Assembly: GCA_024234505.1 (NCBI GenBank)
Contig: JACKOD010000002.1
Coordinates: forward strand, 744,001 to 808,000
Source: Hahellaceae bacterium
GTDB lineage: Bacteria > Pseudomonadota > Gammaproteobacteria > Pseudomonadales > Oleiphilaceae
Direction: 5' to 3'
Length of the DNA stretch: 64,000 nucleotides
Below are positions 24,494-33,737 of the stretch, one piece after another; the stretch's first letter is position 1; every line of letters begins with the position of its first letter. The position numbers and the translations under genes were made by a program. Below the pieces are notes generated by a model that was given only the letters and a program-made list of their open reading frames with translations, had not been told where the DNA came from and ran no database searches.

Positions 24494-25786
24494 TCAGGAC
24501 AGTTTCTTTTCCCGCGCGATTTCGCGGTAGGCGATGTCGCCACGGTAGAAGCTGCCATCCCATTTGATCTGCTTAACGAGATCATAGGCGCGTTTTTGTG
24601 CGGCGGTCACGGTGTCACCCAAACCGACCACACACAATACCCGCCCACCGTTGGTAACGACGTTTTCGCCTTCCATTTTGGTGCCGGCATGGAAAACTTT
24701 TTCGCCTTCGGGGGAGTGGGTTGGCAGGCCACGAATTTCGTCGCCTTTAGGGTAGTCTTCCGGGTAGCCGTTGGCTGCCATGACCACACCGACCGAGGCA
24801 CGGGTATCCCACTGGGAGTCTTGTTCGTTCAGCTTGCCGTCGACTGCGGCCTGACAAAGCGCGACCAGATCTGATTGCATTCGCATCATGATTGGCTGGG
24901 TTTCGGGATCACCGAAGCGACAGTTGAACTCGATGACCTTGGGCGCACCTTCCGTATTAATCATCAGGCCTGCGTACAGAAAGCCGGTATAAGGGTTACC
25001 TTCAGCAGCCATGCCACGCACGGTAGGATAGATTATCTCTTCCATGATGCGCTGGTGTACCGCTGGGGTCACTACCGGTGCGGGTGAATAGGCTCCCATG
25101 CCGCCCGTGTTCGGGCCGGTATCGCCATCGCCGACACGTTTGTGATCCTGACTGGTTGCCATGGCCAGCACGTTTTCACCGTCGACCATCACAATAAAGC
25201 TGGCTTCTTCGCCGTCGAGAAACTCTTCTACCACTACGCGATGGCCGGCATCACCAAACTTGTTACCCGCTAACATATCGCGAATAGCATCTTCGGCCTG
25301 AGCCAGTGTCATAGCGACAATCACGCCTTTTCCTGCGGCCAGACCGTCGGCTTTAATGACGATGGGGGCGCCTTTTTCACGCACATAAGCCAGGGCCTGG
25401 TCTACATCAGTAAAGTTCTGATAAGCGCCGGTCGGAATCTGGTGACGTGCCAGGAAGTCTTTGGTGAAGGCTTTGGAGCCTTCCAGCTGTGCGGCATTGG
25501 CGGTGGGTCCGAAGATGCGCAGGCCACGTTCGCGGAACAGGTCTACTACACCTTTAACCAAAGGCGCTTCCGGGCCGACGATCGTGAGACCAATCTGGTT
25601 GGTTTGGGCAAAATTGGCCAGACCTTCGATGTCCAGTACGTCAATCGCAACGTTTTCGACTTTGGTTTCGAGCGCGGTACCGGCGTTGCCGGGCGCTACA
25701 AATACTTTTTCAACATAGTCAGGCTGGGCGGCCTTCCATGCTAGGGCGTGTTCGCGACCGCCGTTACCGATGATGAGTATTTTCAT
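24494..25786 (-). CDS. purD: Phosphoribosylamine-glycine ligase (GARS)
   Basis: 430 residues, typical length. Joins glycine to phosphoribosylamine with ATP in purine synthesis. The N-terminal GNGGREHALAWK, GPEAPLVKGVVD, the ATP-grasp segment PIVIKADGLAAGKGVIVA (about 138-155), DHKRVGDGDTGPNTGGMGAY and EFNCRFGDPETQ are all present. It lies downstream of purH on the same strand, as in many Gammaproteobacteria, but the two are separated by a repeat array of about 300 bp. Confidence 0.97.
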   Translation of the reverse strand: MKILIIGNGGREHALAWKAAQPDYVEKVFVAPGNAGTALETKVENVAIDVLDIEGLANFAQTNQIGLTIVGPEAPLVKGVVDLFRERGLRIFGPTANAAQLEGSKAFTKDFLARHQIPTGAYQNFTDVDQALAYVREKGAPIVIKADGLAAGKGVIVAMTLAQAEDAIRDMLAGNKFGDAGHRVVVEEFLDGEEASFIVMVDGENVLAMATSQDHKRVGDGDTGPNTGGMGAYSPAPVVTPAVHQRIMEEIIYPTVRGMAAEGNPYTGFLYAGLMINTEGAPKVIEFNCRFGDPETQPIMMRMQSDLVALCQAAVDGKLNEQDSQWDTRASVGVVMAANGYPEDYPKGDEIRGLPTHSPEGEKVFHAGTKMEGENVVTNGGRVLCVVGLGDTVTAAQKRAYDLVKQIKWDGSFYRGDIAYREIAREKKLS

Positions 25787-25819
25787 GTTGGTTTCCTGAT
25801 AGCTTTGAAGTGGTGCCAG

Positions 25820-26090
25820 CCCTCTCCCCCAACCCCTCTCCCACGAGTGGGAGAGGGGCGTTTGCCATAAGCGTGTTCTCTGGCTTCACTTTTTTCTCCC
25901 ACGAGTGGAAGAGGGGTGTTTGCCATAAGCATGTTCTCTGACCTCCCTTTTTTATCCCACGAGTGGGAGAGGGGCGTTTGTCACAAGCATGTTCTCTGGC
26001 TTCACTCTTTTCTCCCACGAGTAGCGCGAGGCCGCATCAAGATTTTATTCCCTCTCCCCCGAGGGGGAGAGGGTTAGGGAGAGGGGGCTT
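25820..26090. repeat. 58-bp tandem repeats plus family A palindrome between purH and purD
   Basis: Most of the 311-bp gap is repeat. A unit beginning CTCCCACGAGTGGGAG (a hairpin) and continuing GAGGGGCGTTTGCCATAAGC recurs at 25838, 25896, 25954 and 26012, a steady period of 58 bp; the last copy is degenerate. A family A palindrome follows at about 26050-26090, just after the purH stop. The repeats would lie inside the purH-purD transcript as a string of hairpins. No gene seen. Confidence 0.85.
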
Positions 26091-26097
26091 TGCTGTC

Positions 26098-27681
26098 TTA
26101 GTGCCTGAAGTGTCTCATACCGGTAAAGACCATGGCGATACCATGTTCGTTAGCTGCATCGATGACTTCCTGGTCGCGTATGGATCCGCCGGGTTGAATG
26201 ACTGCGGTGATGCCTGCCGCAGCGGCGGCGTCAATACCATCCCTGAACGGGAAAAATGCGTCCGAGGACATGACGGAACCGGGCACTTCCAGTCCTTCAT
26301 CAGCCGCTTTGATTCCGGCAATTTTAGCACTGTAAACGCGGCTCATCTGTCCGGCGCCAATGCCGATGGTACGACCGTTTTTGGCGTAGACAATGGCGTT
26401 GGATTTCACGTACTTGGCTACTTCCCAGGCGAACAGCAGATCGTTCAGTTCCTGCTCGGTTGGGGCGCGTTTGGTTACCATCTTGAGTTCATCAAGATTG
26501 ACCATCCCCAGATCGCGTTCCTGAACCAGTAAGCCGCCGTTGACTCGCTTGTAATCGAATCCGCCGACACGATCGCGGTCAAACTCGCCACAAGCGAGCA
26601 GACGCACATTGGGCTTGGCTGAGACGATCTGGATGGCTTCATCGCTAATGGTGGGCGCAATAATCACTTCCACAAACTGGCGGTCGATAATTGCTTTGGC
26701 TGTGCCGCCGTCCAGTTCGCGGTTGAAGGCAATAATGCCGCCAAACGCAGAGGTCGGATCAGTGGCATAGGCCAGATTGTAGGCTTGCAAAATGTCGGCA
26801 CCGATCGCTACACCACAAGGGTTGGCGTGTTTCACGATCACGCAGGCCGGATCAGCGAAAGGCTTGACGCACTCCAGCGCGGCATCGGTATCTGCCACAT
26901 TGTTGTAAGACAGTTCTTTGCCTTGCAACTGCTTGGCCGTACTGATGCTGGCTTCCTGAGGATTGCGCTCCACGTAAAATGCGGCTTGTTGGTGAGGGTT
27001 TTCACCGTAACGCATGTCCTGGGCTTTCACAAACTGGGTGTTAAAAGTGCGCGGGAACAGGTCGGATTCGTTATCTGAGGTGCGCGTGCCGAAGTAGTTG
27101 GCGATTGCACCGTCGTAAGCCGCAGTATGTTCATAGGCTTTGATGGCCAGATCAAAACAGGTTTGTTTGGCTACCGCACCCTGAGAAGCCTGCATTTCTT
27201 CAAGCACGCGGGCGTAGTCGCTACTGTTTACAACGATAGCAACGTGGGCGTGGTTTTTGGCTGCAGCTCGAACCATGGTCGGGCCACCGATATCAATGTT
27301 TTCGATCGCGGTTTCGAGGTCACAGTCAGGACGGGCAACGGTTTGTTCGAACGGGTACAGGTTCACGACTACCATGTCGATCGGCTGGATGCCGTGTTTC
27401 GCCATAACGGCGTCATCAATACCGCGGCGGCCCAGAATGCCACCGTGAATCTTGGGGTGCAGGGTTTTTACCCGGCCATCCATCATTTCAGGAAAACCGG
27501 TGTAATCCGACACTTCTACTGCAGCAATGCCCTGTTCTGTCAGTAGTTTAAAGGTGCCTCCGGTGGAGAGAATTTCAACGCCCATGGCGCTCAATGCTTT
27601 GGCGAAATCAACAATGCCGGTTTTGTCAGAAACACTGATCAAAGCCCGCTGAATGCGAATACCTGAGGTTGCGTCAGTCAT
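26098..27681 (-). CDS. purH: Bifunctional AICAR formyltransferase / IMP cyclohydrolase
   Basis: 527 residues. The N-terminal IMP cyclohydrolase domain (RALISVSDKTGIVDFAKAL, STGGTFKLL, GRVKTLHPKIHGGIL) is followed by the formyltransferase domain with ELSYNNVADTDAALECV, KHANPCGVA (the KH-NPCG motif, about 262-270) and AFGGIIAFNREL, and ends DGIDAAAAAGITAVIQPGGS. It makes the last two steps to IMP. The start at 27681 matches family members; an upstream Met at 27738 would add 19 unrelated residues. It follows fis by about 200 bp. Confidence 0.97.
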   Translation of the reverse strand: MTDATSGIRIQRALISVSDKTGIVDFAKALSAMGVEILSTGGTFKLLTEQGIAAVEVSDYTGFPEMMDGRVKTLHPKIHGGILGRRGIDDAVMAKHGIQPIDMVVVNLYPFEQTVARPDCDLETAIENIDIGGPTMVRAAAKNHAHVAIVVNSSDYARVLEEMQASQGAVAKQTCFDLAIKAYEHTAAYDGAIANYFGTRTSDNESDLFPRTFNTQFVKAQDMRYGENPHQQAAFYVERNPQEASISTAKQLQGKELSYNNVADTDAALECVKPFADPACVIVKHANPCGVAIGADILQAYNLAYATDPTSAFGGIIAFNRELDGGTAKAIIDRQFVEVIIAPTISDEAIQIVSAKPNVRLLACGEFDRDRVGGFDYKRVNGGLLVQERDLGMVNLDELKMVTKRAPTEQELNDLLFAWEVAKYVKSNAIVYAKNGRTIGIGAGQMSRVYSAKIAGIKAADEGLEVPGSVMSSDAFFPFRDGIDAAAAAGITAVIQPGGSIRDQEVIDAANEHGIAMVFTGMRHFRH

Positions 27682-27887
27682 GATGATGTTTTTGCTTGCA
27701 CTTGAGATTGGCGACAGGGAGGGCGAACCCTCCCGCATACGTGGGAGCTATTTGTGCGCTGTAGGCACGGCCTGAACGGGTCGCACTGAGTGCGATGGTT
27801 GTTACTTGTTGCGTCATTTGGCCACTCCCTTCGTTTTCTTCCCGGGGCGGGTGATAGACACTCGCGACCTCAGGAATCCGAAAAGAA

Positions 27888-28196
27888 TTATAGCAGACCG
27901 TATTGCTTCAGTTTCTTACGCAGCGTGCCACGGTTCAGACCCAGCAGCACAGACGCTTTGGTCTGATTGTTACGGCAGTAACGCATCACTTGTTCGAGGA
28001 GTGGTGCTTCTACTTCATTGAGTACCAGGTTATAAACGTCTGTCGCGTTTGCTCCGTCCAGTTGGGCGAAGTAGTTTTGCAAGGTTTTTTCAACGCAATC
28101 ACGCAAGGTGGCTGCGCCGGCAATAGCAGTCCCGTGTTGGGATGCCACTTCCGCCTGAACTGCAGACGAGCTTTCTGCATAGCTTTCGATACTCAT
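27888..28196 (-). CDS. fis: Nucleoid-associated regulator Fis
   Basis: 102 residues. The C-terminal half is the Fis helix-turn-helix: LEQVMRYCRNNQTKASVLLG, then LNRGTLRKKLKQYGLL at the end, as in E. coli Fis. The N-terminal part is less conserved, as usual. It bends DNA and controls rRNA and growth-phase genes. It follows dusB at about 80 bp, which is the classical dusB-fis arrangement, so it is probably transcribed from a promoter ahead of dusB. GGAGAGG lies upstream of the ATG. Confidence 0.96.
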   Translation of the reverse strand: MSIESYAESSSAVQAEVASQHGTAIAGAATLRDCVEKTLQNYFAQLDGANATDVYNLVLNEVEAPLLEQVMRYCRNNQTKASVLLGLNRGTLRKKLKQYGLL

Positions 28197-28277
28197 GCGG
28201 CGATATCCTCTCCGATAAATGGTTAGTCTGACAGTATGATGCAGCGAGAATGAGCGGTAATCCCGCTAGTCAGCACA

Positions 28278-29252
28278 CTAGTGAATCGTATTTTCAAAAA
28301 ACGCTTCGATGCTATCGAGCTGCTGTTGTGCAGACTCAAAGCTATTAAATCCGGCTCTGAAAGCATGACCCTGCGGCAGGGTTTTCATATACCAGCCGAC
28401 ATGCTTTCGGGCAATGCGCAAGCCCAGATAGTCACCGTAAAACCGGTGTAATTCCTTGACGTGCATTAACAGTGTCTGTCTGACTTCAGCCGTGTTGGCT
28501 GACGGCAGTTTTTCACCGGTTTTCAGGTAATGCAGAATCTCCCGGAATATCCAGGGATTGCCTTGGGCTGCACGGCCAATCAACAATCCATCCGCCTGTG
28601 TGTGATCAAGCACAAAACGGGCCTTTTCGGGAGAGTCGATATCGCCGTTGGCAAACACAGGAATGCTGACACGCTGCTTTACCCGGGCGATGGTTTCGTA
28701 CTCTGCTTCACCTTCAAATTTACAGGCCCGCGTCCGTCCATGAATGGCTAACGCCTGAATGCCGGCATCTTCCGCGATTCTGGCAATGGTTAACGCATTG
28801 CGATTTTCGCTATCCCAGCCAGTGCGGATTTTCAGTGTCACCGGAACGGTCACCGCTTTTACCACGCTTTGCAGTATTTCAGTGACCAGCGCTTCATCGC
28901 GCAACAATGCAGAGCCTGCCGCCCGGTTACAGACTTTCTTGGCAGGGCAACCCATATTGATGTCGATGATCTGTGCGCCGCGTTCTTCGTTCATTCTTGC
29001 TGCGTTGGCAAGCATGTCGGGATCGGCGCCCGCGATCTGTACTGATCTGGGTTCGGCTTCATCTTCATGATTCAGTCGGAAATAGGACTTACGGGTATCC
29101 CATAAATCGGGATTCGCGATGACCATTTCCGATACTGCCATGCCTGCACCCAGCTGACGGCAAAGTCGCCTGAAAGGCAGATCCGTTACTCCGGCCATGG
29201 GGGCCAGTATTAACGGGTTTTCCAGATTGTAAGGGCCTATTGTCAGCATGAC
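28278..29252 (-). CDS. dusB: tRNA-dihydrouridine synthase B
   Basis: About 324 residues. An FMN-dependent TIM barrel reduces uridine in the tRNA D-loop. Motifs: NPLILAPMAGVTDLPFRRL, the catalytic-Cys region INMGCPAKKVCNRAAGSA (about 95-112), TLKIRTGWD, AIHGRTRACKFEG, VFANGDIDSPEKA and DGLLIGRAAQGNPWIF, followed by the C-terminal helical RNA-binding domain. The start at 29252 (MLTIGPY) fits DusB proteins; the frame extends upstream to 29285. First gene of the dusB-fis unit. Confidence 0.96.
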   Translation of the reverse strand, partial: VMLTIGPYNLENPLILAPMAGVTDLPFRRLCRQLGAGMAVSEMVIANPDLWDTRKSYFRLNHEDEAEPRSVQIAGADPDMLANAARMNEERGAQIIDINMGCPAKKVCNRAAGSALLRDEALVTEILQSVVKAVTVPVTLKIRTGWDSENRNALTIARIAEDAGIQALAIHGRTRACKFEGEAEYETIARVKQRVSIPVFANGDIDSPEKARFVLDHTQADGLLIGRAAQGNPWIFREILHYLKTGEKLPSANTAEVRQTLLMHVKELHRFYGDYLGLRIARKHVGWYMKTLPQGHAFRAGFNSFESAQQQLDSIEAFFENTIH

Positions 29253-29394
29253 TTGAGCTACATCTCTGTGAAACCTGGGGTCCATTACGTTCCCCGCTAC
29301 CGTTCGCCACGCCGCATGCGGGTTGAATAATACGCCTGAAAATCAGGCTAAAAACCGTACATGGGGGGCTATTTCAGGGGCGCTAATAATACTC

Positions 29395-29470
29395 TCAGAG
29401 GGGGGGGCATGAAAGGGCTAAAATGCACAAAAAAACGATTATTTTTCGTTCGTTTTGGTTGACTTTTGAT
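29395..29470 (-). promoter_or_regulatory. A/T-rich tract and GC-rich run ahead of dusB-fis
   Basis: Read on the minus strand, a very A/T-rich tract (about 29415-29470) is followed by a C-run at about 29400-29407. An A/T-rich upstream element and a GC-rich discriminator are what one expects for the stringently controlled fis promoter, but no convincing -35/-10 pair could be fixed by eye. Confidence 0.25.
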
Positions 29471-29531
29471 CTTCTTTTTGTATTTCACGGGATTCGAACC
29501 GCTTTGGCACCCGACGGGCTGCAACCTTGCG

Positions 29532-30911
29532 TTAATCGCTGCTTTTCTTCTGTGCAGGACTAAATGTCATGGCATAGCTGACGGCATCGTTGCCGGGGTC
29601 CTGCAGTTCCAGTGAGATATGAATCGGCGTATTGACGGGCATTTCTTTCCATAGGGAAACGTCGCCATGCAGATATTCACGGGGCTCAAATGTGCGTTGG
29701 GCAACGATCTTGTGATCCAGACTGGAAAACGACAGCGTCATTGCCGGAAAGGGTTGCGGGAAAGGCGCTTGATTGACCATCAGGGCGTCAATGATCAGCG
29801 CTTTTCGGGCCGTCGGGTGGCTTCTGACGATCAGGTTCTGGCTTTTGATGCGCTTAGTGTCAATTAATTCCGGAAGCGTGCAGCCGAGCGCACCACAAGC
29901 TTTGACATACAGTGGTCGAAACTTCTCATCGTGTGCGAGTTCCGGATAATAGTACCAGGCCAGCTGTGCCAGAAGAACGGTTAATAACAACAGGCTTAAC
30001 GCTGCCCAAACCAGGTTAACCCAGTTGCGGGGGGCGTGAGAGGAAACTGCCAGGGCTTCATGCCGGAGTTCTTTAAAATCAAACTGCCTTTCGGTGCTGT
30101 GTTGTACCTCTGCCGGGGCAGGGGGGGCTTCCGCAATTACCTTGGCGGGCGCTTTGTGGCCCGGTTTGGCCGGATCGAGCAGGTTTCTGATCGAGGGTCT
30201 GGGGGGGGGGGCATCCGCCGCCTTCTTGTTGTCTGAATGCGGTGCAAGTCTGCCAATGGACGGTTCGCGTTTGGTCTCGGCGGGTGGATTAACCTTCGGG
30301 GCCGTCTTGGGGGCGTCCAGTTTGCTTGGCCCCGGCTGCTCCATATCCAGAAACTCTTCGGAAAATTCCAGATTGCTGAAACTGGTATCGTCGAGCACCG
30401 ATTTCTTTTGGGGGGCGCCATCTCCACCCTCTTGTTTGAGCATCTTTTCTGCCCAGGATTCATCTTTTTCTTCGTGGTTCTCGTCGTCTACCAGCGCATC
30501 TGAAAATACATGAGCCGCTTTCTGATCCGCCACCGCTTTAAAGTGAGTACTGAGTTCGATGTCCAGCATCCCGCCTTTGCGGGTATAGGCTTGCTCTTTG
30601 GCGTCTTCTTCGGGGTCGTCCTGAAATAACAGGTCATCGGACGCTTCTGCATCCCGGGGCGTCTCCATCGGAGCGGGTGCTGCAGTGGGGGGGCGCGCCG
30701 CCGCAGGGGGGTGTGCGGGGGTAAATTTGGGGTTGGTCGGTGTCGCTGGCGCAGTTGCGCCCGCCCGGGGCGCGCCTAAAAGATTTTCCAGAGCATTGAA
30801 TACCTGCATACAGTCTCCGCAACGCACTTTCCCGTTCGCAATAGACAGGTGTTCATCTGTCACTTTGAAGGTTGAGTGGCAATGCGGGCATCTGGTTTGT
30901 TGGCTATTCAT
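29532..30911 (-). CDS. Zinc-ribbon and DUF3426 membrane protein
   Basis: 459 residues. The N-terminus is an MJ0042-type zinc ribbon with four Cys (TRCPHCHSTFKV ... GKVRCGDCMQVFNA). A long disordered acidic and Pro/Ala-rich region (about 50-275) follows, then one transmembrane helix (WVNLVWAALSLLLLTVLLAQ, about 295-315) and a C-terminal DUF3426 domain that should face the periplasm (SHPTARKALIIDALMVNQA, PREYLHGD). Proteins of this kind sit between prmA and dusB in many Gammaproteobacteria, as here. Role unknown. Confidence 0.88.
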   Translation of the reverse strand: MNSQQTRCPHCHSTFKVTDEHLSIANGKVRCGDCMQVFNALENLLGAPRAGATAPATPTNPKFTPAHPPAAARPPTAAPAPMETPRDAEASDDLLFQDDPEEDAKEQAYTRKGGMLDIELSTHFKAVADQKAAHVFSDALVDDENHEEKDESWAEKMLKQEGGDGAPQKKSVLDDTSFSNLEFSEEFLDMEQPGPSKLDAPKTAPKVNPPAETKREPSIGRLAPHSDNKKAADAPPPRPSIRNLLDPAKPGHKAPAKVIAEAPPAPAEVQHSTERQFDFKELRHEALAVSSHAPRNWVNLVWAALSLLLLTVLLAQLAWYYYPELAHDEKFRPLYVKACGALGCTLPELIDTKRIKSQNLIVRSHPTARKALIIDALMVNQAPFPQPFPAMTLSFSSLDHKIVAQRTFEPREYLHGDVSLWKEMPVNTPIHISLELQDPGNDAVSYAMTFSPAQKKSSD

Positions 30912-30941
30912 GGCATCCCTGAAATCGGTAAAGGTCTAAGG

Positions 30942-31838
30942 TCAGTCTATACGCTTGATTCCGGTGAGGCGAACCCATTCATCCTGGGTGCAGGGCTCGT
31001 CCATCTCAAACCATTCACTATAGCGTTCCAGCACCTCGTTGGCTTGTTGATCCAATATGCCGGAAAGTACCAGCTTTCCTCCGGCACGGGTGAGGCTTGC
31101 CAGACGCGGTGCCAGTTGAATCAATGGCTGCGCGAGGATGTTGGCAATCATTATGTCTGCCGGTTCGGTGGGGGCGTCTTCGGGAAAATACAAAGGCCAG
31201 CGATCTGTAGAAATGCCGTTTCGCTCGGCATTTTCCCGAGATGCCTGCAGTGCCTGAGGGTCGGTATCTACACCCATGGCACTTTTTGCACCCAGCAACA
31301 GCGCCGCAATACCCAGTACACCAGAGCCGGAGCCGTAGTCAATGACGGTCTGTCCTTCGACCGGTGTGGCGTCCAGCCAGCGCAGGCACATCGCGGTGGT
31401 CGGATGGGTACCTGTGCCAAAGGCGAGGCCGGGGTCGAGCAGCAGGTTGATGGCCTGAGTATCCGGGGGTTCGCGCCAGCTGGGGCAAATCCAGAGCCGC
31501 TCTCCGAACTGCATGGGGTGAAAATTATCCATCCACTCCCGCACCCAGTCTTTGTCTTCGAGTATTTCTACTTTGTTCGCAGGAAAAGGGGTACCCAGAC
31601 GCGCCTGATGTTCCGCATCTAGAAAAGCGGTGACCGCTTCCATATCTGTGTCGGCTTCCCAGAGCGCATTGAGTCCGGTCTGGTTCCAGAGCGGTGTGGT
31701 GCCAAGATCGGGCTCAAAAATAGGCTGGTCGGCGTTGTCCTGAAAAGTCACGGCGCACGCACCCGCTTCGAGTAACAGATCTTCCAGGTCGCTCGCTTGC
31801 TCGGGCGAGATTTCCAGACGCATTTGTATCCAGGGCAT
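30942..31838 (-). CDS. prmA: Ribosomal protein L11 methyltransferase
   Basis: 298 residues. The N-terminal substrate-binding domain precedes the SAM-dependent methyltransferase fold with LAFGTGTHPTTAMCLRWL (about 165-182), VIDYGSGSGVLGIAALLLGA (SAM-binding glycine loop), GVDTDPQALQASREN and the IMIANILAQPLIQL motif where NP(L/I)xxL is typical. It methylates L11 (uL11) of the large ribosomal subunit. It lies between accC and the zinc-ribbon gene with short gaps, continuing the accBC operon. Confidence 0.97.
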   Translation of the reverse strand: MPWIQMRLEISPEQASDLEDLLLEAGACAVTFQDNADQPIFEPDLGTTPLWNQTGLNALWEADTDMEAVTAFLDAEHQARLGTPFPANKVEILEDKDWVREWMDNFHPMQFGERLWICPSWREPPDTQAINLLLDPGLAFGTGTHPTTAMCLRWLDATPVEGQTVIDYGSGSGVLGIAALLLGAKSAMGVDTDPQALQASRENAERNGISTDRWPLYFPEDAPTEPADIMIANILAQPLIQLAPRLASLTRAGGKLVLSGILDQQANEVLERYSEWFEMDEPCTQDEWVRLTGIKRID

Positions 31839-31875
31839 AACAGGTTTCCAGTGAAAGCGTGGCCGCCGCAGCGGC

Positions 31876-33216
31876 TTAATCCCGAATCAGTTTCTCGAGA
31901 TAGTGAATATTAAATTTACCATGTCTGAATCCGGAATCGGTGACCAGTCGACGATGCAGCGGGGTATTGGTTTTGATCCCGTCGACCACCAGCTCGTCCA
32001 ATGCGTTTTTCATCCGATTCAGGGCGATATCCCGGGACTCACCGTGCGTAATCAGTTTTCCGATGAGTGAATCATAGTAGGGAGGCACGTTATAACCACT
32101 GTACAAGTGAGAGTCTACGCGCACGCCATTGCCTCCGGGGGCGTGAAAGTGCTTCACTTGTCCGGGGCTGGGGATAAAGGTTTTGGGATCTTCCGCGTTG
32201 ATGCGACATTCGATGGCATGGCCAACAAAGCGGATATCTTCCTGACGGATAGACAGAGGCATGCCACTGGCAATACGCAACTGTTCCTTAACAATATCGA
32301 CGCCTGTAATCATTTCGGAAACAGGATGCTCAACCTGAACACGGGTGTTCATTTCAATGAAATAAAAGGCATCATCCTGGTAAAGAAATTCAAAAGTACC
32401 TGCGCCTTTGTAACCGATATCAACGCAGGCTTTGATACAGGCATCCAGTACCGCTTTTCGCGCCGCCGGGTTGATATTGGGAGCGGGGGCTTCTTCGAGT
32501 ACTTTCTGATGACGGCGTTGCAGGGAGCAATCGCGATCACCTAAGTGGATGGCATGGCCTTGTCCATCAGCGAGCACCTGAACTTCCACATGGCGCGGAT
32601 TGTCCAGAAACTTTTCCAGGTAAACCGTGTCGTCGCCAAAAGCCGCTTTCGCTTCCGTTTGGGTAATCTGAATTGCGTTGAGCAGCGCGGCTTCGGAGTG
32701 GACGACTTTCATGCCGCGACCACCTCCGCCAGCGGCGGCTTTAATCATCACCGGGTAGCCGATTTTGTGGGCTATCGCGAGGGTGCGATCGTTGTTGTTG
32801 GTCACCGGGCCGTCTGAGCCGGGTACGGTGGGTACGCCGGCTTCACGCATGGCCCGGATCGCCGATACCTTGTTGCCCATCAGTCGAATGACCTCTGGCG
32901 AGGGGCCAATAAATGTAAAGCCGCTTTTTTCGACTTGTTCGGCAAAGTCGGCGTTTTCGGCCAAAAATCCATAACCGGGATGAATGGCAACGGCGTCGGT
33001 GACTTCGGCGGCGCTAATCAGGGCAGGAATATTCAGATAGCTGTCTGTGGCGCTATTGGGGCCGATGCAAACGGTTTCATCGGCAAGACGCACGTGCATC
33101 AGGTCGCGGTCTACCTTGGAGTGTACGGCGACCGTTTTAATTCCCAGTTCTTTACAGGCTCGCAAAATCCGTAAGGCAATTTCGCCCCGATTTGCGATGA
33201 GTACTTTATCGATCAT
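31876..33216 (-). CDS. accC: Biotin carboxylase subunit of acetyl-CoA carboxylase
   Basis: 446 residues, same length as E. coli AccC. Carboxylates biotin on AccB using ATP and bicarbonate. Visible are the N-terminal KVLIANRGEIALRILRACKE, IHPGYGFLAENADFA, the ATP-grasp glycine loop KAAAGGGGRGMKVV (about 159-172), DCSLQRRHQKVLEEAPAP, EMNTRVQVEHPVSEMITG (Arg and Glu of the active site) and the terminal domain. It starts 16 bp after accB. Confidence 0.98.
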   Translation of the reverse strand: MIDKVLIANRGEIALRILRACKELGIKTVAVHSKVDRDLMHVRLADETVCIGPNSATDSYLNIPALISAAEVTDAVAIHPGYGFLAENADFAEQVEKSGFTFIGPSPEVIRLMGNKVSAIRAMREAGVPTVPGSDGPVTNNNDRTLAIAHKIGYPVMIKAAAGGGGRGMKVVHSEAALLNAIQITQTEAKAAFGDDTVYLEKFLDNPRHVEVQVLADGQGHAIHLGDRDCSLQRRHQKVLEEAPAPNINPAARKAVLDACIKACVDIGYKGAGTFEFLYQDDAFYFIEMNTRVQVEHPVSEMITGVDIVKEQLRIASGMPLSIRQEDIRFVGHAIECRINAEDPKTFIPSPGQVKHFHAPGGNGVRVDSHLYSGYNVPPYYDSLIGKLITHGESRDIALNRMKNALDELVVDGIKTNTPLHRRLVTDSGFRHGKFNIHYLEKLIRD

Positions 33217-33232
33217 GACGTTGCCTCAGTTC

Positions 33233-33691
33233 TCAGACAATACTGAACAGTGGCTGGTCAAACTCAACCGGCTGACCGTTTTCGGCAAGAATGGCATGAA
33301 TCACTCCACTCTTGTCGGCTTCGATCTGGTTCATCATTTTCATGGCTTCTACAATGCATAGTACATCGCCCGCTTTAACGCTCTGACCGACTTCTACAAA
33401 ATGGGCTGCACTGGGTGAGGGCGAACGGTAAAACGTACCAACCATGGGGGAGCGCACGGCATGCCCGGTAAATGCCGGCTCGCTTTCCTGTGCAGTTTCG
33501 GGCGCAGGTGCGGCTGCGGGTGTGGCGACAGGCGCGTATGAAGCGGGCATCTGCGGCATGCTGAAGGTTTGCGTGGCTTGCGCTTTACGACGGCAGATGC
33601 GTACCGATTCCTCTCCTTCCTTGATCTCAATTTCTTCGATATCGGATTCTTCGAGCAGTTCGATCAGTTTCTTGATTTTGCGGATATCCAT
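33233..33691 (-). CDS. accB: Biotin carboxyl carrier protein of acetyl-CoA carboxylase
   Basis: 152 residues from MDIRKIKKLIELLEES. An N-terminal helix, a Pro/Ala-rich linker (about 58-80) and the C-terminal biotinyl domain with VEAMKMMNQIEAD, whose Lys is biotinylated (about residue 118). The start at 33691 matches AccB proteins; the frame is open further upstream but that extension overlaps the end of aroQ. It lies in the aroQ-accB-accC order standard for Gammaproteobacteria. Confidence 0.97.
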   Translation of the reverse strand: MDIRKIKKLIELLEESDIEEIEIKEGEESVRICRRKAQATQTFSMPQMPASYAPVATPAAAPAPETAQESEPAFTGHAVRSPMVGTFYRSPSPSAAHFVEVGQSVKAGDVLCIVEAMKMMNQIEADKSGVIHAILAENGQPVEFDQPLFSIV

Positions 33692-33737
33692 AATCATTAA
33701 TCTCTTATTTAGTACTAGGCGTTCATGATGACCGGAA

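Noticed and set aside
25838..26033. CRISPR-like regular array
   Set aside because: The whole 58-bp unit is repeated, including the part that would be the spacer; no unique spacers and no cas genes.
29485..29505. tRNA T-arm-like motif (GGTTCGAATCCC on the minus strand)
   Set aside because: The stem bases do not pair properly and no anticodon, D-arm or acceptor stem can be drawn around it; it is a chance match or a minimal remnant.
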